From the NCBI GenBank assembly GCA_905221605.1, contig CAJNDS010002120.1:282501-346500 (forward strand): a DNA stretch of 64,000 nucleotides. The letters are read 5' to 3'. The notes beneath the pieces were generated by a model that was not told where the DNA came from, searched no databases, and worked only from the letters and a program-made list of their open reading frames with translations. Shown in pieces: positions 22,048-31,706 of the stretch. Within the stretch, counting starts at the first letter, position 1; the number at the start of each line of letters is the position of its first letter. Position numbers and translations under genes: made by a program. Source of the DNA: Symbiodinium natans (lineage: Eukaryota > Sar > Dinophyceae > Suessiales > Symbiodiniaceae).

Positions 22048-22364
22048 CGCGACAGCGGCTGCTCTTTATCAAGCTCGGGCTCCTGTGGACAGATTGGGGC
22101 ATCGCGAGATCCCGACTCTCTGATACCTAGGCCTGCAGGATTGGAATCAAAAACGCGGTTAAGAGCAACACGCTTTGGCGCAAGCGGTACGACACGTGCC
22201 CCCATCATGAGAGTACGTGCTCACTAACGCAAGTGCATCAAACATGTTCTCCAGGAGATGGCAACAAGCCCTTACACGCCATCCCAAGCGATGCCTCCTG
22301 GAACAAACTCCGTGGCCACAAACGTCTTGCGCCCCTTGGCCAGGTCACTTTTCACATGTGTGGG
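21986..22364. repeat. internal direct duplication, copy A
   Basis: It matches 22479-22897 almost base for base, starting TTATTGGCAACCTGG and ending TTCACATGTGTGGG. Copy A lacks about 45 bp present in copy B around 22688-22741. Copy B is the one contiguous with the upstream coding sequence, so copy A is probably derived from it. Confidence 0.85.
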
Positions 22365-22478
22365 GGGCGGGATGGGTGGGGGGTCTAGAATAGGCGGGGT
22401 CCAGAACCGACGAATCTTAAAACACTTGGAATCCTACTTGGAATCCTCGCAAGCTTCAAAACCGTCAAACCTGTTGAG

Positions 22479-22897
22479 TTATTGGCAACCTGGAAGCCCT
22501 TCACAGCTGCTCGGAATAAGGAAGCTGAGGACATCGCGACAGCGGCTGCTCTTCACCAGGCTCGGGCTCCTGTGGACAGATTGCGGCATCTTGAGACCCC
22601 GACTCTCTGATACCTAGGCCTGCGGGATGGATTCAAAAACGGGGCTTAGAGCAACACGCTTTGGTGCAAGCGGCACGACACGTGCCCCCCCGTCAGACAA
22701 TTTCAAATGTTCAGCTGCGACAATGTGGACTCAAAAGTCATGAGAGTACGTTCTCACTAACGCAAGTGCATCGGACATGTTCTCCAGGAGATGGCAACAA
22801 GCCCTTACACGCCATCCCAAGCGATGCCTCCTGGAACAAACTCCGTGGCCACAAACGTCTTGCGCCCCTTGGCCAGGTCACTTTTCACATGTGTGGG
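22479..22897. repeat. internal direct duplication, copy B
   Basis: Partner of 21986-22364. The minus-strand translation across 22805-22890 (KSDLAKGRKTFVATEF) looks coding and joins the proline-rich upstream frame, which suggests copy B holds the original arrangement. Confidence 0.85.
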
Positions 22898-23248
22898 CCT
22901 GCGGAGACTGGACCTGAGTGCTGGCTGCAGACGGCTGTGGTTGTGGCTGAGACGGCTTTGCCTTGACCGGCGGTGCCTTCGAAGGCACCTTACCCTCTGC
23001 CTTACTGACCGCCCCAAAAGGCCGACCTGCAGGACTGGGCATGGGCTGAGGCTTAAACTGTCCAGTGGCTCCGGGCTGTGGCGCGGCTGGTGTCCCTGAG
23101 GCGATCGCAGCCGGCTTGACCATCGGAACTTGAGACTGGCTGGCGTTGTCTGCGGCTGTGCCCGGACTGTCTGCCACGTCTCCCAGGCTGCGGGAGGCGC
23201 CTCGGACTGAGCATCGACTTCTTCATCCAAGAGGGCTTCAAACGCCAT
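22805..23248 (-). CDS. linker region of the element, two alternating frames
   Basis: One frame gives an acidic segment (residues 1-17, EALLDEEVDAQSEAPP). A second frame at 23177-22878 gives a Pro/Ala/Gln/Lys-rich segment without stops, and the first frame resumes in the duplicated block. The pattern fits one ancestral reading frame with two single-base indels. Low-complexity linker; function unknown. Confidence 0.4.
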   Translation of the reverse strand: MAFEALLDEEVDAQSEAPPAAWETWQTVRAQPQTTPASLKFRWSSRLRSPQGHQPRHSPEPLDSLSLSPCPVLQVGLLGRSVRQRVRCLRRHRRSRQSRLSHNHSRLQPALRSSLRRPTHVKSDLAKGRKTFVATEFVPGGIAWDGV

Positions 23249-23466
23249 TCGGCAGTGCCAAGTCCGGTATCCACCACCAGCTGCGTGCCGTGGTCTAGAC
23301 TGTTCCTGACGCGGCTGGCATACTCTGACACCTGCTCCAGTCTGCCATGAAGGTCTGTCGGCAGATTGGCCAAGCTCTCCACCAACAGGTCTCCGTCAAG
23401 ACTCATCAGGTCTATCCACAGCTGCTCTGTTGCATGAACCTGGTCGACCCAGCTGGAGGCTGCCAT
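23053..23466 (-). CDS. gag-like N-terminal ORF after the spliced-leader relic
   Basis: The ATG at 23466-23464 is the first methionine after the spliced-leader match, with a leader of about 51 nt. The first 75 residues are helix-like and acidic (SWVDQVHATEQLWIDLM, LPTDLHGRLEQVSEYASRVR), resembling a short coiled-coil or gag-type N-terminus. The frame loses coherence after about residue 75, where the next frame takes over. No named family is recognised. Confidence 0.5.
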   Translation of the reverse strand: MAASSWVDQVHATEQLWIDLMSLDGDLLVESLANLPTDLHGRLEQVSEYASRVRNSLDHGTQLVVDTGLGTAEWRLKPSWMKKSMLSPRRLPQPGRRGRQSGHSRRQRQPVSSSDGQAGCDRLRDTSRATARSHWTV

Positions 23467-23517
23467 GGCCTGTATCTGCTGCGAAGAGGATGAGACTGAA
23501 GCTGACAGATTGAGGCA

Positions 23518-23532
23518 CTTGAGCCAAAATGG
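23518..23532 (-). other. relict dinoflagellate spliced leader (3' 15 nt)
   Basis: The minus strand reads CCATTTTGGCTCAAG, identical to the last 15 nt of the conserved 22-nt dinoflagellate spliced leader. The seven bases before it do not match. It sits 51 nt upstream of the ATG at 23466. Truncated leader relics are typical of retroposed trans-spliced cDNAs. Confidence 0.8.
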
Positions 23533-23715
23533 ACCTGTAGAGGCAGTTGAAGTCTGATACGCGTATACATGCCTTATTCCTAGGAACATGCACATTTGCG
23601 CACGCATTGGGGGGGAAGATGGCCTCTCTTTGCTTCAAGACAATTTCGGGTTTTTGCAAAAGCTGCTGCATCGACGACTTCTGCTTCAAGCCGAAGCTCC
23701 TAATCCAGAAATCAA

Positions 23716-23794
23716 AACCCTCAGAAAACCCTCAGAAAACCCTAAGAAAACCCTCAGAAAACATTCAGAAAACCCTCAGAAAACCCTCAGGAAA
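23716..23794. repeat. 11-bp tandem repeat (AAACCCTCAGA)n
   Basis: Seven copies. The unit resembles a telomere heptamer with four added bases. Confidence 0.85.
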
Positions 23795-24006
23795 CCGGCT
23801 TCGGGTTTAGGACCGGTCGTTGAGCACCACTGAGCTTGCGGTGCAAGCTGAAATCCACTCGCTCTGGGGCTGCCCACGTGTCTCCCTTCCTCAGCGTGCC
23901 ACGGCGCACGGGGAAATCCACGTGGTCGGGCCACTGCCCTCGCGAGACCTGCCACAATTCCACCGTCTGACAAGCTCGTTGTTGCTGGTGTCCATGTGTT
24001 TCCTCC

Positions 24007-24084
24007 AAACCCTAAACCCTAAACCCTAAACCTTAAACCCTAAACCCTAAACCCTAAGCCCTAAACCCTAAACCCTGAACCCTG
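24007..24084 (+). repeat. telomeric array (CCCTAAA)n
   Basis: Eleven units with CCTTAAA, CCCTAAG and CCCTGAA variants. Confidence 0.95.
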
Positions 24085-24194
24085 GAGGCGACTTCGGTGC
24101 ATGATGGGAAGTGAGCATATCCGGTCTTGAAGGCCATCGTTCAAGATATCCCCCCAAGGTCACAAAGGACGTGAAACCTACAAAAAATATGTGG

Positions 24195-24271
24195 CTTGGG
24201 ATGTTACCCCCTATACCAGCAGTCCTTAATAATACCGATTAAGGAGTGCTAGTCTAAGGATGGACATCCCT
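24195..24271. repeat. short hairpin element, family A copy 2
   Basis: The left arm contains CTTGGGATGTTACCCCCTAT and CAGTCCTTAATA. The right arm ends in GGATGGACATCCC. Its right end runs directly into a CCCTAAA array. Confidence 0.65.
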
Positions 24272-24341
24272 AAACCCTAAACCCTAAACCCTGAACTTCC
24301 CTGAACCCTAAACCCTGAACCCTAAACCCTAAACCCTAAAC
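24267..24341 (+). repeat. telomeric array (CCCTAAA)n
   Basis: About nine units interrupted by CTTCCCTGAA. It abuts the family-A hairpin with no spacer. Confidence 0.9.
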
Positions 24342-24457
24342 GTGAATTTTCCAGCCTTGCGGTTCGCCTCCGCCGAGCGGAAAGGGTGCACGGCACTCTG
24401 GTCACTGGTGCACTCCGTCTGCTTCGAGGTGAACCTGGTAGAACCCTGACATCGTGA

Positions 24458-24561
24458 CTTAGGGCTCAGGGTTTAGGGTTTAGGGTTTAGGGTTTAGGGT
24501 TTAGGGTTTAGGGTTTAGGGTTTAGGGTTTAGGGTTTAGGGTTTAGGGTTTAGGGTTTAGG
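24458..24561 (-). repeat. telomeric array (TTTAGGG)n
   Basis: About 13 perfect units preceded by CTTAGGG and CTCAGGG. Confidence 0.97.
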
Positions 24562-24827
24562 TAGTGCGCATTCTGCACAGCACTACTCAAACGGGAACGC
24601 AAAGCTCCAAGGCGACCGCAGCGTTGAGCCGAGGTAGCGTTGGGAACCAGACACGGGTGCTAACAACCACTGCCTTAAGTCAGCGTGCAAGGGAATGTCT
24701 CGAAAGAAAACATCCATCTAGGCGGTTGATACCTTTTCTGCTGTCAAGCTGCTTTTGTGTGGCATACCTTGTGGAGTTCAGAACATCATGTTGGCCCGGA
24801 GGAACCAAAACAACCTGGCTGCGAAAA

Positions 24828-24906
24828 GGTTTAGGGTTTAGGGTTTAGGGCTTAGGGTTTAGGGTTTAGGGTTTGGGGTTTAGGGTTTATAGAGTTTAGG
24901 GCTTAG
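24828..24906 (-). repeat. telomeric array (TTTAGGG)n
   Basis: About ten units with CTTAGGG, TTTGGGG and ATAGAG interruptions. Confidence 0.92.
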
Positions 24907-25101
24907 GCACACAGATGTGGCGTCCTGCTTCTCTCCCGCAAGCAGAGAATGAAAGTTCTCCTGCTGCAACTTCAAGGATTCAAGATGCCAACATAATGAT
25001 GCTGGTCGTGACAAGACCTCTCGCCAAACATCCGAAGATCCCTGTTGCAAGGAGGTCCATGCGGTCGCAGTGGAAGCAGCTGTATATCATGGTGTCCTGA
25101 T

Positions 25102-25156
25102 CTAAACCCTAAACCCTAAACCCTAACCCTAAACCCCAAACCCCAAACCCTAAACC
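25102..25156 (+). repeat. telomeric array (CCCTAAA)n
   Basis: Seven to eight units, including CCCTAA and CCCCAAA variants. Confidence 0.93.
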
Positions 25157-25259
25157 ACACACAAGTCCACGTACGGGAGAAGTTAATCAGGTTCAGGTCC
25201 TGACTCGGCTCAGGCACTGTTGTGTCGCTCCATGGAGGGTACGGGACCCGCCTCATGTA

Positions 25260-25367
25260 GGGCTTAGGGTTGCTGTTTAGGGTTCCTGTTTAGGGTTACT
25301 GTTTAGGGTTACTGTTTAGGGTTACTGTTTAGGGTTACTGTTTAGGGTTACTGTTTAGGGTTCAGGG
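25260..25367 (-). repeat. telomere-variant array, 13-bp unit TTTAGGGTTACTG
   Basis: A TTTAGGG heptamer alternates with the hexamer TTACTG (TTCCTG and TTGCTG in the first units) for about eight copies. The regular 7+6 alternation implies tandem amplification of one mutated dimer. Confidence 0.93.
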
Positions 25368-25845
25368 CTTCCCCGATGAAATTCGGCAAGTTGCAGTCAA
25401 GCTTTGAGATATTGGACGCTCGCAGTAAGGCAGTGGCCATGGTGCCCCATTCGTCGCCCAAATGCGCGAGGAGTTTGGACCTTGCACTTCAGCAGAATAC
25501 ATCAACATGCAATGTAGAACGCGGTACAAGAAAAGAACTGTAAATGGAATGCAGGTTGAATCTGACATCTCCTGTCTCCTGAGATCTCTGGCTGGCCCAG
25601 CCGGCAATCAGCTTTGGGGCCTGCCATTGCAAGGACGCTAAACTAGGATGGCCCTTCAAACCCTCTGAAAAATATTCCTAAATATGGTCCTCTTAAACCC
25701 AATAAGGGAAAATATAAAATATCCCAAGGGCCTACCTAGTAAAAATCTGCAAACGCTCAGCTGCAAGGCCCCTGAAAAGCCCCCCTCTTCAAGACGGAAA
25801 CTTTGCAGACTTCTCGGGGCCTGCGGGCCCAAGTCCTGCAAGGAG

Positions 25846-25965
25846 GGTTTGGGGTTTAGGGTTCAGGGTTTAGGGTTTAGGGTTTAGGGTTTAGGGTTTT
25901 AGGGTTTTAGGGTTTTAGGGTTTTAGGGTTTTAGGGTTTTAGGGTTTTAGGGTTTTAGGGTTTTC
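25846..25965 (-). repeat. telomeric array switching from TTTAGGG to TTTTAGGG
   Basis: The first 45 bp are heptamers and the last 75 bp are about nine perfect octamers. The switch is abrupt, at about 25890. Confidence 0.95.
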
Positions 25966-26488
25966 AGGTCAACACTTGTCAAACTTTGTCGAACTGCGTT
26001 CTCTCACCTCGACCACTCGGATATTTCACGTTGCATGCTTGCAACTGTACTCCAGACGATCCTTCTGCATCTCCGTCGGTAGGGCAAAGGTGTCATGGGA
26101 TAAGTAAAACGACAATGGCCTTGCAAGCAGCCACTTTGGTGTGGAGCAGAAGCTTAAAAAAAAACGGAATCCGGTGAAAGCTGATACTGAGGCCATGGCA
26201 CTAAGTCTCGTATCCTACACTCCAGGGGAGCGAAGAAATGCAGCCTCAGCAGAAATGTTCGCCGCAAACTATGCTGTGAAAGCATTTGTAACCACTGGTC
26301 CCGGACCAAAGCCAGAATTGCTAAGGAAGGGGCGGGGAGTCTGCGTCCACAGCTAGGAAAGGAACATTTTGAACGGACACCTTGCCTCGCGCTGTGTTGT
26401 GGCAGCTGCATGACAGTGGGCAAATCAGCTTTCACATCCCACTTGAATCTATAAGAACCTTATCCTTGAAACGGTCATCTCCCGCATT

Positions 26489-26568
26489 TCACAGCTGCTC
26501 AGACACGTCGAGGATCTCGCGTGCCAGGCGCTGGCGAAGGTGCTCGTGCTTGGTCAAATCCACACGGC
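26489..26568 (-). CDS. terminal exon of a coiled-coil protein (exon B)
   Basis: The minus strand has an acceptor TTGCCAG followed by G, then an 80-bp frame whose product includes RVDLTKHEHLRQRLAREI and ends in TGA at 26491-26489. It is strongly helical with heptad-like Leu spacing. The phase matches exon A (26827-26919): both split a Gly codon after its first base. No domain family is recognised; a coiled-coil tail is likely. Confidence 0.5.
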
Positions 26569-26826
26569 CTGGCAAGGGGGAGCGGGGATCTGCTGAATGC
26601 AGAGCTACGTAGCCCAAGGCCACACACAGCAAAGCGGCTACCCAACAACGATAGCTGGGCCACGCTCAGGCACCCGAGCAACGAGAATTCTGTGCACAGC
26701 CACAGCACTTCCCATTCCCAGAATCCACCCAGTACCCTTAGCGCTGGCAATACAAAGCACTCCTGCAATTTGCAGGAATTTTGTAATTGATAGAAGACAT
26801 CCGTCCATGCGAACTCTGTGCTTGAC

Positions 26827-26919
26827 CTTCTGCTTCACGGAGACGAAGGATCTCTTGCCGAAGCATGGCGACCTGCTGCAAGTACGGGGGCTTGGAGCCA
26901 GACTTCAACTTGAGGGATG
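26827..26919 (-). CDS. internal exon of the same coiled-coil protein (exon A)
   Basis: The minus-strand frame encodes SLKLKSGSKPPYLQQVAMLR and continues with EILRLREAEG, a charged helix. It ends at a GT donor (GAAG followed by GTCAAGC at 26826). The 5' limit at 26919 follows a CTAG acceptor and is uncertain. Joining to exon B gives a continuous coiled-coil C-terminus. The open frame extends a little upstream of the proposed acceptor. Earlier exons were not found. Confidence 0.45.
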
Positions 26920-26949
26920 CTAGAGGGAACACCCCACACAGCGCCCACA

Positions 26950-27682
26950 CAAACGCGCAACCCTGCTAATCGGCCAAACTCCCCTGAAAGGTAACGGCAC
27001 CACTAGTGGTGCCCGTAGCCTCTCTAATCAGCAACCCCTGTCATCCACGGCAACGTGTGCTTTCATGCACCAAAATTGAGCAGCGCAGGTCGGCGAAACG
27101 CGTACTCTGCTGCCGAACGCCTCCTCACGTGTGAAGCCCCTGCACTCCGTAACCAGGAAGCTCCGATGGAGGCTCCCTTAAGCAACCCAGAAACGTCTTC
27201 CAAGTGCTTCCTTTCAAGTCTGGTGACCTATGCCATAACCTGCCTTGAGCATGGAGAGGTGCTGTTTTGACACTTTCCAACTCAACACATCCCACGGTCC
27301 GTAGTGTCCATGTTCCCATCGCCACATGCGATTTCCAGATAAGGAGGCATCCATTCAACTCGCCTGCCACCCGATAGCTTCCTTCCCTTCATCGTAAGGC
27401 GATGGGTTCCTTCTCACTCTACACTTGCGGCGTCTGTCGCCTTTGTAATGGCTCTGCAAACTTGGACAGGCGCGACAACCCACAAGACCATCACCACGGA
27501 CATATGAGTGGCCCCTCCGAGTCGAAGTGCTGAGCTCACTTTGGGACGCCGGGCTTGGCATGCAACACAAGGACCGGGAGCTGAACTATGCGTGCTGTCA
27601 GGCATGTGGCCACCGGGGTGAACAGGCTGACGTCATCCGACATCTCTCAACACCCTGTGCAAAGACTAAACCATCCGAATCA
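26950..27682. other. stretch without a confirmed gene
   Basis: Open frames lie on both strands at 27055-27370 and 27527-27712, the latter with a loose Cys/His grouping. Neither gives a recognised family or clear splice sites. Confidence 0.3.
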
Positions 27683-27771
27683 AAACCCTACACCCTAAAC
27701 CCTGAACCCTAAACCCTTTGAACCCTAAACCCTAAACCCTAAACCCTAAACCCTAAACCCTAAACCCTAAA
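27683..27771 (+). repeat. telomeric array (CCCTAAA)n
   Basis: Twelve units, with an internal CCCTTTGAA interruption. Confidence 0.95.
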
Positions 27772-27903
27772 GAATGTCCATCAGCATTCTCTTCCGTGGG
27801 GCGCCTCCCGGAATGCCCAGGCAGGGAGCCGTAGGCGGCCGGGGTTGAAGAGGACGCCGGGCTCTCCGGAGTCGTCTCCTCAAGAGGTGAAGCAAAAGCA
27901 AAT

Positions 27904-27974
27904 GGGGTTTAGGGTTTAGGGTTTAGGGTTTCGGGTTTAGGGTTTAGGGTTTAGGGTTTAGGGTTGAGGGTTTA
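27904..27974 (-). repeat. telomeric array (TTTAGGG)n
   Basis: Ten units with one TTTCGGG. The heptamer AAAGCAA lies close to both borders (27895-27901 and 27980-27986). Confidence 0.93.
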
Positions 27975-28401
27975 AACGGAAAGCAACATACGCCAGGCAA
28001 GGTCTCCGAAGTGCATCATCCGGCTGTCTGCTGGGTCGAAGCCGACATCCAAGACCTGCCAGCAAGCAGGCACAAGGAGTGGGAGAAACAGAGAGAAGTG
28101 TGGAAGCTGGAAGAAAGCTCCCTCTTGATTGCAGGCTTTCGGCTATGCAGGGAGGCACCACCAGCTTCCCCAACCGCTATCCCTTCGGTGGGACAAAAAT
28201 GGTGAGCTTTGGTTCTCGTAAAGGCTGCTGAGGCACTTTCGAAGGGCACCCCAGACGCCCAATTTAAGGATCCCCCAAAGGGACCTCCCTAGAAACCCCC
28301 CCTGAGCGACATCGGCTGACCGGGAGGGGTGGCCAGCAACATTGCTGACTTTTGCACATCGATGCCAATTATGCCGCAATCATGCCATTGCTGTGTACGG
28401 C

Positions 28402-28488
28402 CCCTGGCCTCGTCTTCCAAGAGGTCCCAGCGGCTCTCCCGCCAGTTGCGCTCTGCATCGGCAAACGCTGGCCAGTCGGCGATCAAGC
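28402..28488 (-). CDS. cupin/JmjC-like protein, exon 2
   Basis: After an acceptor CGGAAG followed by G, the minus frame reads LIADWPAFADAERNWRES and goes on to DLLEDEAR. A G..ADWPA..W core followed by a helix is characteristic of the N-terminal part of cupin_8/JmjC hydroxylase-type domains. The proposed 3' end (28402) precedes a GC donor, GCCGTA, close to the first donor GCCGTG. The metal-binding HxD and His residues would lie in later exons and were not found downstream. Confidence 0.5.
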
Positions 28489-28899
28489 CTTCCGTTGTGG
28501 TCAAAAGCGCGACACATCTTGACACCAGCTGCCCATCTTGTCACCGCAGTCATACCCTCATTGACCCCAAACAGTCCGAGAGGTCGAAGAGTACGCCTCT
28601 GATTACAACGCCCTTGCCTGCCACTTGATATGCACGGGATGCATAGGACCCAGGCGAGAGCGCGATTCGGCACGCAGAACGACGCAAACATTTGTGCGCG
28701 ATGCAAACGAGGTGGCCGCGATTTCGACAAGTAAGTGCTGCGTGCTGTGCCGACGCGCGACGCACGCCGACCATGTGCACACTCTTGGATAAAGTTGCCA
28801 TGCAGAGTTCCTATGGGTCCGAGCCGCTGGCAACCAAATGAGATGCGCAGCTATCAAGAGTATCTTGCTGTGGCAGATCCAGGCATGGCCATGCACGGC
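28489..28899 (-). other. GC-AG intron of the cupin/JmjC-like gene
   Basis: The intron starts GCCGTG and ends GGAAG, with G as the first exon base. GAAGGC spans both boundaries. Removing 411 bp restores a Gly codon and joins the EPLIIEG and LIADWPA motifs in frame, which is strong evidence for splicing. GC donors and AG|G acceptors are known in dinoflagellates. Confidence 0.55.
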
Positions 28900-29046
28900 C
28901 TTCAATGATCAACGGCTCGCTCTTCGCAGCAAACTCTTCGAAGAGCTCGGGGGTGATCTCTTCGGGATACTTCAGCCGCCGAATCTCCTTTCCGCAGTAG
29001 GCATAGCGACTTGGCTCATGCACGTTGTTCCTAAAGACAACCTGAA
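28900..29046 (-). CDS. cupin/JmjC-like protein, exon 1 of the visible part
   Basis: The minus frame contains EIRRLKYPEEITPELFEEF followed by SEPLIIEG, the usual run-in to a cupin_8/JmjC domain (a beta strand with a P(V/L)II.G motif before the WPA motif). The 5' limit is set by a TTTCAG acceptor near 29047; a TTTAG alternative lies about 8 bp further in. No start codon belongs clearly to it, so upstream exons are expected. By family, such proteins are 2-oxoglutarate/iron hydroxylases or demethylases; activity cannot be judged from this fragment. Confidence 0.5.
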
Positions 29047-29049
29047 ACC

Positions 29050-29656
29050 TAGCGTTCGAGACCGTGAGCACACTCGCATCCTGTACAAGGCTCCTTCACC
29101 GGCACATGAAGCTGCGGATCACGCACTGCGCCATCCATTTCGGAACGCGTACCGGCCAGACTTGTTGTGCTAGCTTGGATTGGGCTTCTTGGACACCGTT
29201 ACAACCATACACTGACATTAGCACTGCAACGCAGTATCATCCACTGCAACATGCGAACCACGGCTACGCAAATTCATGTATGTATACAATGAAAAGAAAG
29301 ACAAATGCTTGTGCAAAAGTACAAGTATCCAGAAAGGTGGTAACCCCCAAACAATACAGAAATAAAAAAAAGCGTCGAAGACCTGACGACTGATTGAAAC
29401 GTCTCAAGATGCAGCGGCTGACTTACCCCTGTGAATTTTCGCAAGATTTTCATCAGTGTTCATGAACTTTCAAAGTTGTCGTCCTCAATTCTGCTAGCGT
29501 TCACAGTGCAGGCAGATAGGGAGCTTTGCATGGGTTGCAAACGCCTGCGCAACCGACAAAATCAAAGCAACAATGCAGTTGCCTGCAATAGCAACACAGT
29601 GTCCATTTCGAGCTTCATGGCGTTTATTGAGAAAACGGTCCCTAAACTTCCCGTTT
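29050..29656. other. stretch without a recognisable gene
   Basis: Upstream exons of the cupin/JmjC-like gene may lie here but none could be identified. Confidence 0.3.
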
Positions 29657-29689
29657 CGGGTTTAGGGTTTAGGGTTTAGGGTTTAGGGT
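29657..29689 (-). repeat. short telomeric array (TTTAGGG)n
   Basis: Four to five units. Confidence 0.9.
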
Positions 29690-29950
29690 GAAATGGCACA
29701 CAGATGTTCCTTCGGTAGACGAAGAAAAAGCTGGAGAACTCACGATTTTGCCACGCAAGAGCTTGGGGATCCAAACCTTCCACGGGCTTGCAGATCACCA
29801 AAGTTTGTTGTGAGGGAAATGAAGGCTTGATATTGGACAATGCCCCGCAAAGGCCCTGCTTCGAATGTCAAGGAGGCCCCAAATGAGTTAAAGCGGCTTT
29901 AACTCCGACGGTGAGGAGCGGAGAGGATGCCAAGTGTGTAAACTTCAAGC

Positions 29951-30035
29951 CATGTGGGGTTTGCGAAATTAGGTAAGGGAATCTTACTATTTGGGGTCTA
30001 TATTAGGGGCTCCCTTATTTTCGTCAACCCCCATG
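29951..30035. repeat. short hairpin element, family B copy
   Basis: Ends CATGTGGGGTTTGCGAAA and TTTTCGTCAACCCCCATG pair imperfectly. The interior is AT-rich with AGGTAAGGGA/TCCCTTATTT. No coding capacity. Confidence 0.6.
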
Positions 30036-31701
30036 ATGAATGGCAAGGATGTCTTTAGTCTCTTTGATTTCCAAAGCCGGCAATACATTCTTTAAACAGT
30101 GATAAGGGGTTGAACCTTCTTCTTTGAGCACTAATCCAAATTATTCATCTTTAAGAGGCCTCTTGGTTCCTAAAGGTCCGGATTGTTATGAACTTGAAAT
30201 TGGACATTAAGGGATTCGCAGACAAAACCCGAAAAATCGTCAAACGAAAATTGCTCCTAGTTTGCATCTGATACTGTTGCTCTCAGGCTTCTGATCTAGT
30301 CACTACTCATTGCCTAAGACACTTTTCACTAGGCTGCGTCGTCAATCCTAGAAATCGAGTATGTCACTGACAGGACCGGCAGACACCACCTGAAATGAAC
30401 CATAGAACTGTCATGGGCAACATGATGAAGCTGGTATGGGTTATTTATGAGCCACCCCTGGCCACATTCACATGAAATCTTCGGCAGAGGTTGCCATATG
30501 CCTCTTGTCCTCTAGAGCAGCAATGGCTTCCGCAGAGCATATTTGGGAATGTCAGACTTATGACTCAATGGAACCCCTTTACTGCAAAGGTGCTGAATCT
30601 CAAGTCGCACTGCATGACGCCAGCAGTTTTCCACAGCTTCAGCCGGCTTCAACCTGGGGGAAGGGATGTCAGCAAGCTTGCTTCCATGTCGGCTTTGCAC
30701 TTCTCCCGATTCCTACGAGAACATGGGAAGCTCCCCTATAAGAGAACTCCATTGAGGGCCTCCCGGAATCTTCGAAGCTTCTGCAAGACTCTCTAAGACT
30801 TCCTACTTTGGGGTCCCCCTTTACATGGAGTCCCTTTGTTGTCCCTTCATGCATTGTTGTAACTGTGTGCCTTGCAATACAGCAGCTGTGTTTACAAAGA
30901 CAAACCTGAACCTGATAGAGTCCGGAAACCTGAAGCATGACACGAACTTCCACAGAAACGACGTAGTACTGACACAGACACACACCAAAAAAAATAGAAA
31001 AAACTCGCACCGACACTACTACCGGAACCCCGATGCGTTTCAAGGCATTAAGCAATGAAGCAATGAAGGGCCCACAGAGTGCAAGTCGCTTGGAAAGTCT
31101 CTTGGAACTGTGAGTTTTGAAGGTGCGTGAAAGAGTGGGCCAAGTGCAGATCGGTGGCAACAGGCCGAAAGTCACGAATCCGTGCGAAAGCCCGCGATCG
31201 TTTCAAAATACTAAAACACCGACTCAAAGCAAATATGAGAACCCTGCAGCTACGTATTCTAGAAGCACCCATCTTCATAGACAATGTTTGCAGATGCATT
31301 GAAGCCATGATCTGTAGCCTGAAGTGGTCTGCGCACAAGTACCCAGCACAAGCAGAATACCCAATGTCGGACACTGACCCGCTCGGAAAGCCCTTCACTA
31401 CTCATCGTGTTCAACACATTTTGGGGAAAGGCTTGGCCTCTCGAACACATTCGGCAGCCAGCTCATCCTCGTTGGGATCTGGCATGAGCCTGCGCATCTC
31501 TGTGTCCGTGGGAGGGCTCTTCGCAAGGGGTGGGGGCAATTGGGAAGAGCTTGAGAGAATCTGCAGGCAGCTTCCGTGGGTAAAGGGCTTTCGCTCTGCA
31601 GGTGTGTATCCCAAACATTTTGGTGGCATTGGTTTGCAAACTAGCCTCGAACGGCTAACATCATGAGGCATAGGCATCAAGATCTGATGTAGTCTCAAAG
31701 G
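30036..31701. other. stretch with weak exon candidates only
   Basis: A minus-strand frame at about 31411-31600 contains a protein-like stretch (SPPTDTEMRRLMPDPNED) and a plus frame is open over the same bases. No family is recognised. Confidence 0.25.
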
Positions 31702-31706
31702 CCAGT
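31702..31706. repeat. target site duplication of the copia element, left copy
   Basis: CCAGT directly precedes the left LTR and is repeated at 37931-37935. Confidence 0.9.

Larger units (their letters stand above)
20190..23532 (-). mobile_element. degenerate retroposed element starting at a spliced-leader relic
   Basis: The minus-strand order is: a 15-nt spliced-leader match (23532-23518), a short leader, ATG at 23466, a gag-like N-terminus, a proline-rich linker, a Cys/His cluster, a C5-methyltransferase-like domain, then a Cys-rich C-terminal segment. Coding continuity is broken by several frame changes and one in-frame TGA. A 5' spliced-leader remnant at genomic level indicates that a trans-spliced mRNA was reverse-transcribed and inserted, a process described in dinoflagellates. 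No LTRs, reverse transcriptase or target duplication could be recognised, so the 3' boundary is a guess. It could be a retrocopy of a host gene rather than an autonomous transposon. Confidence 0.6.
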
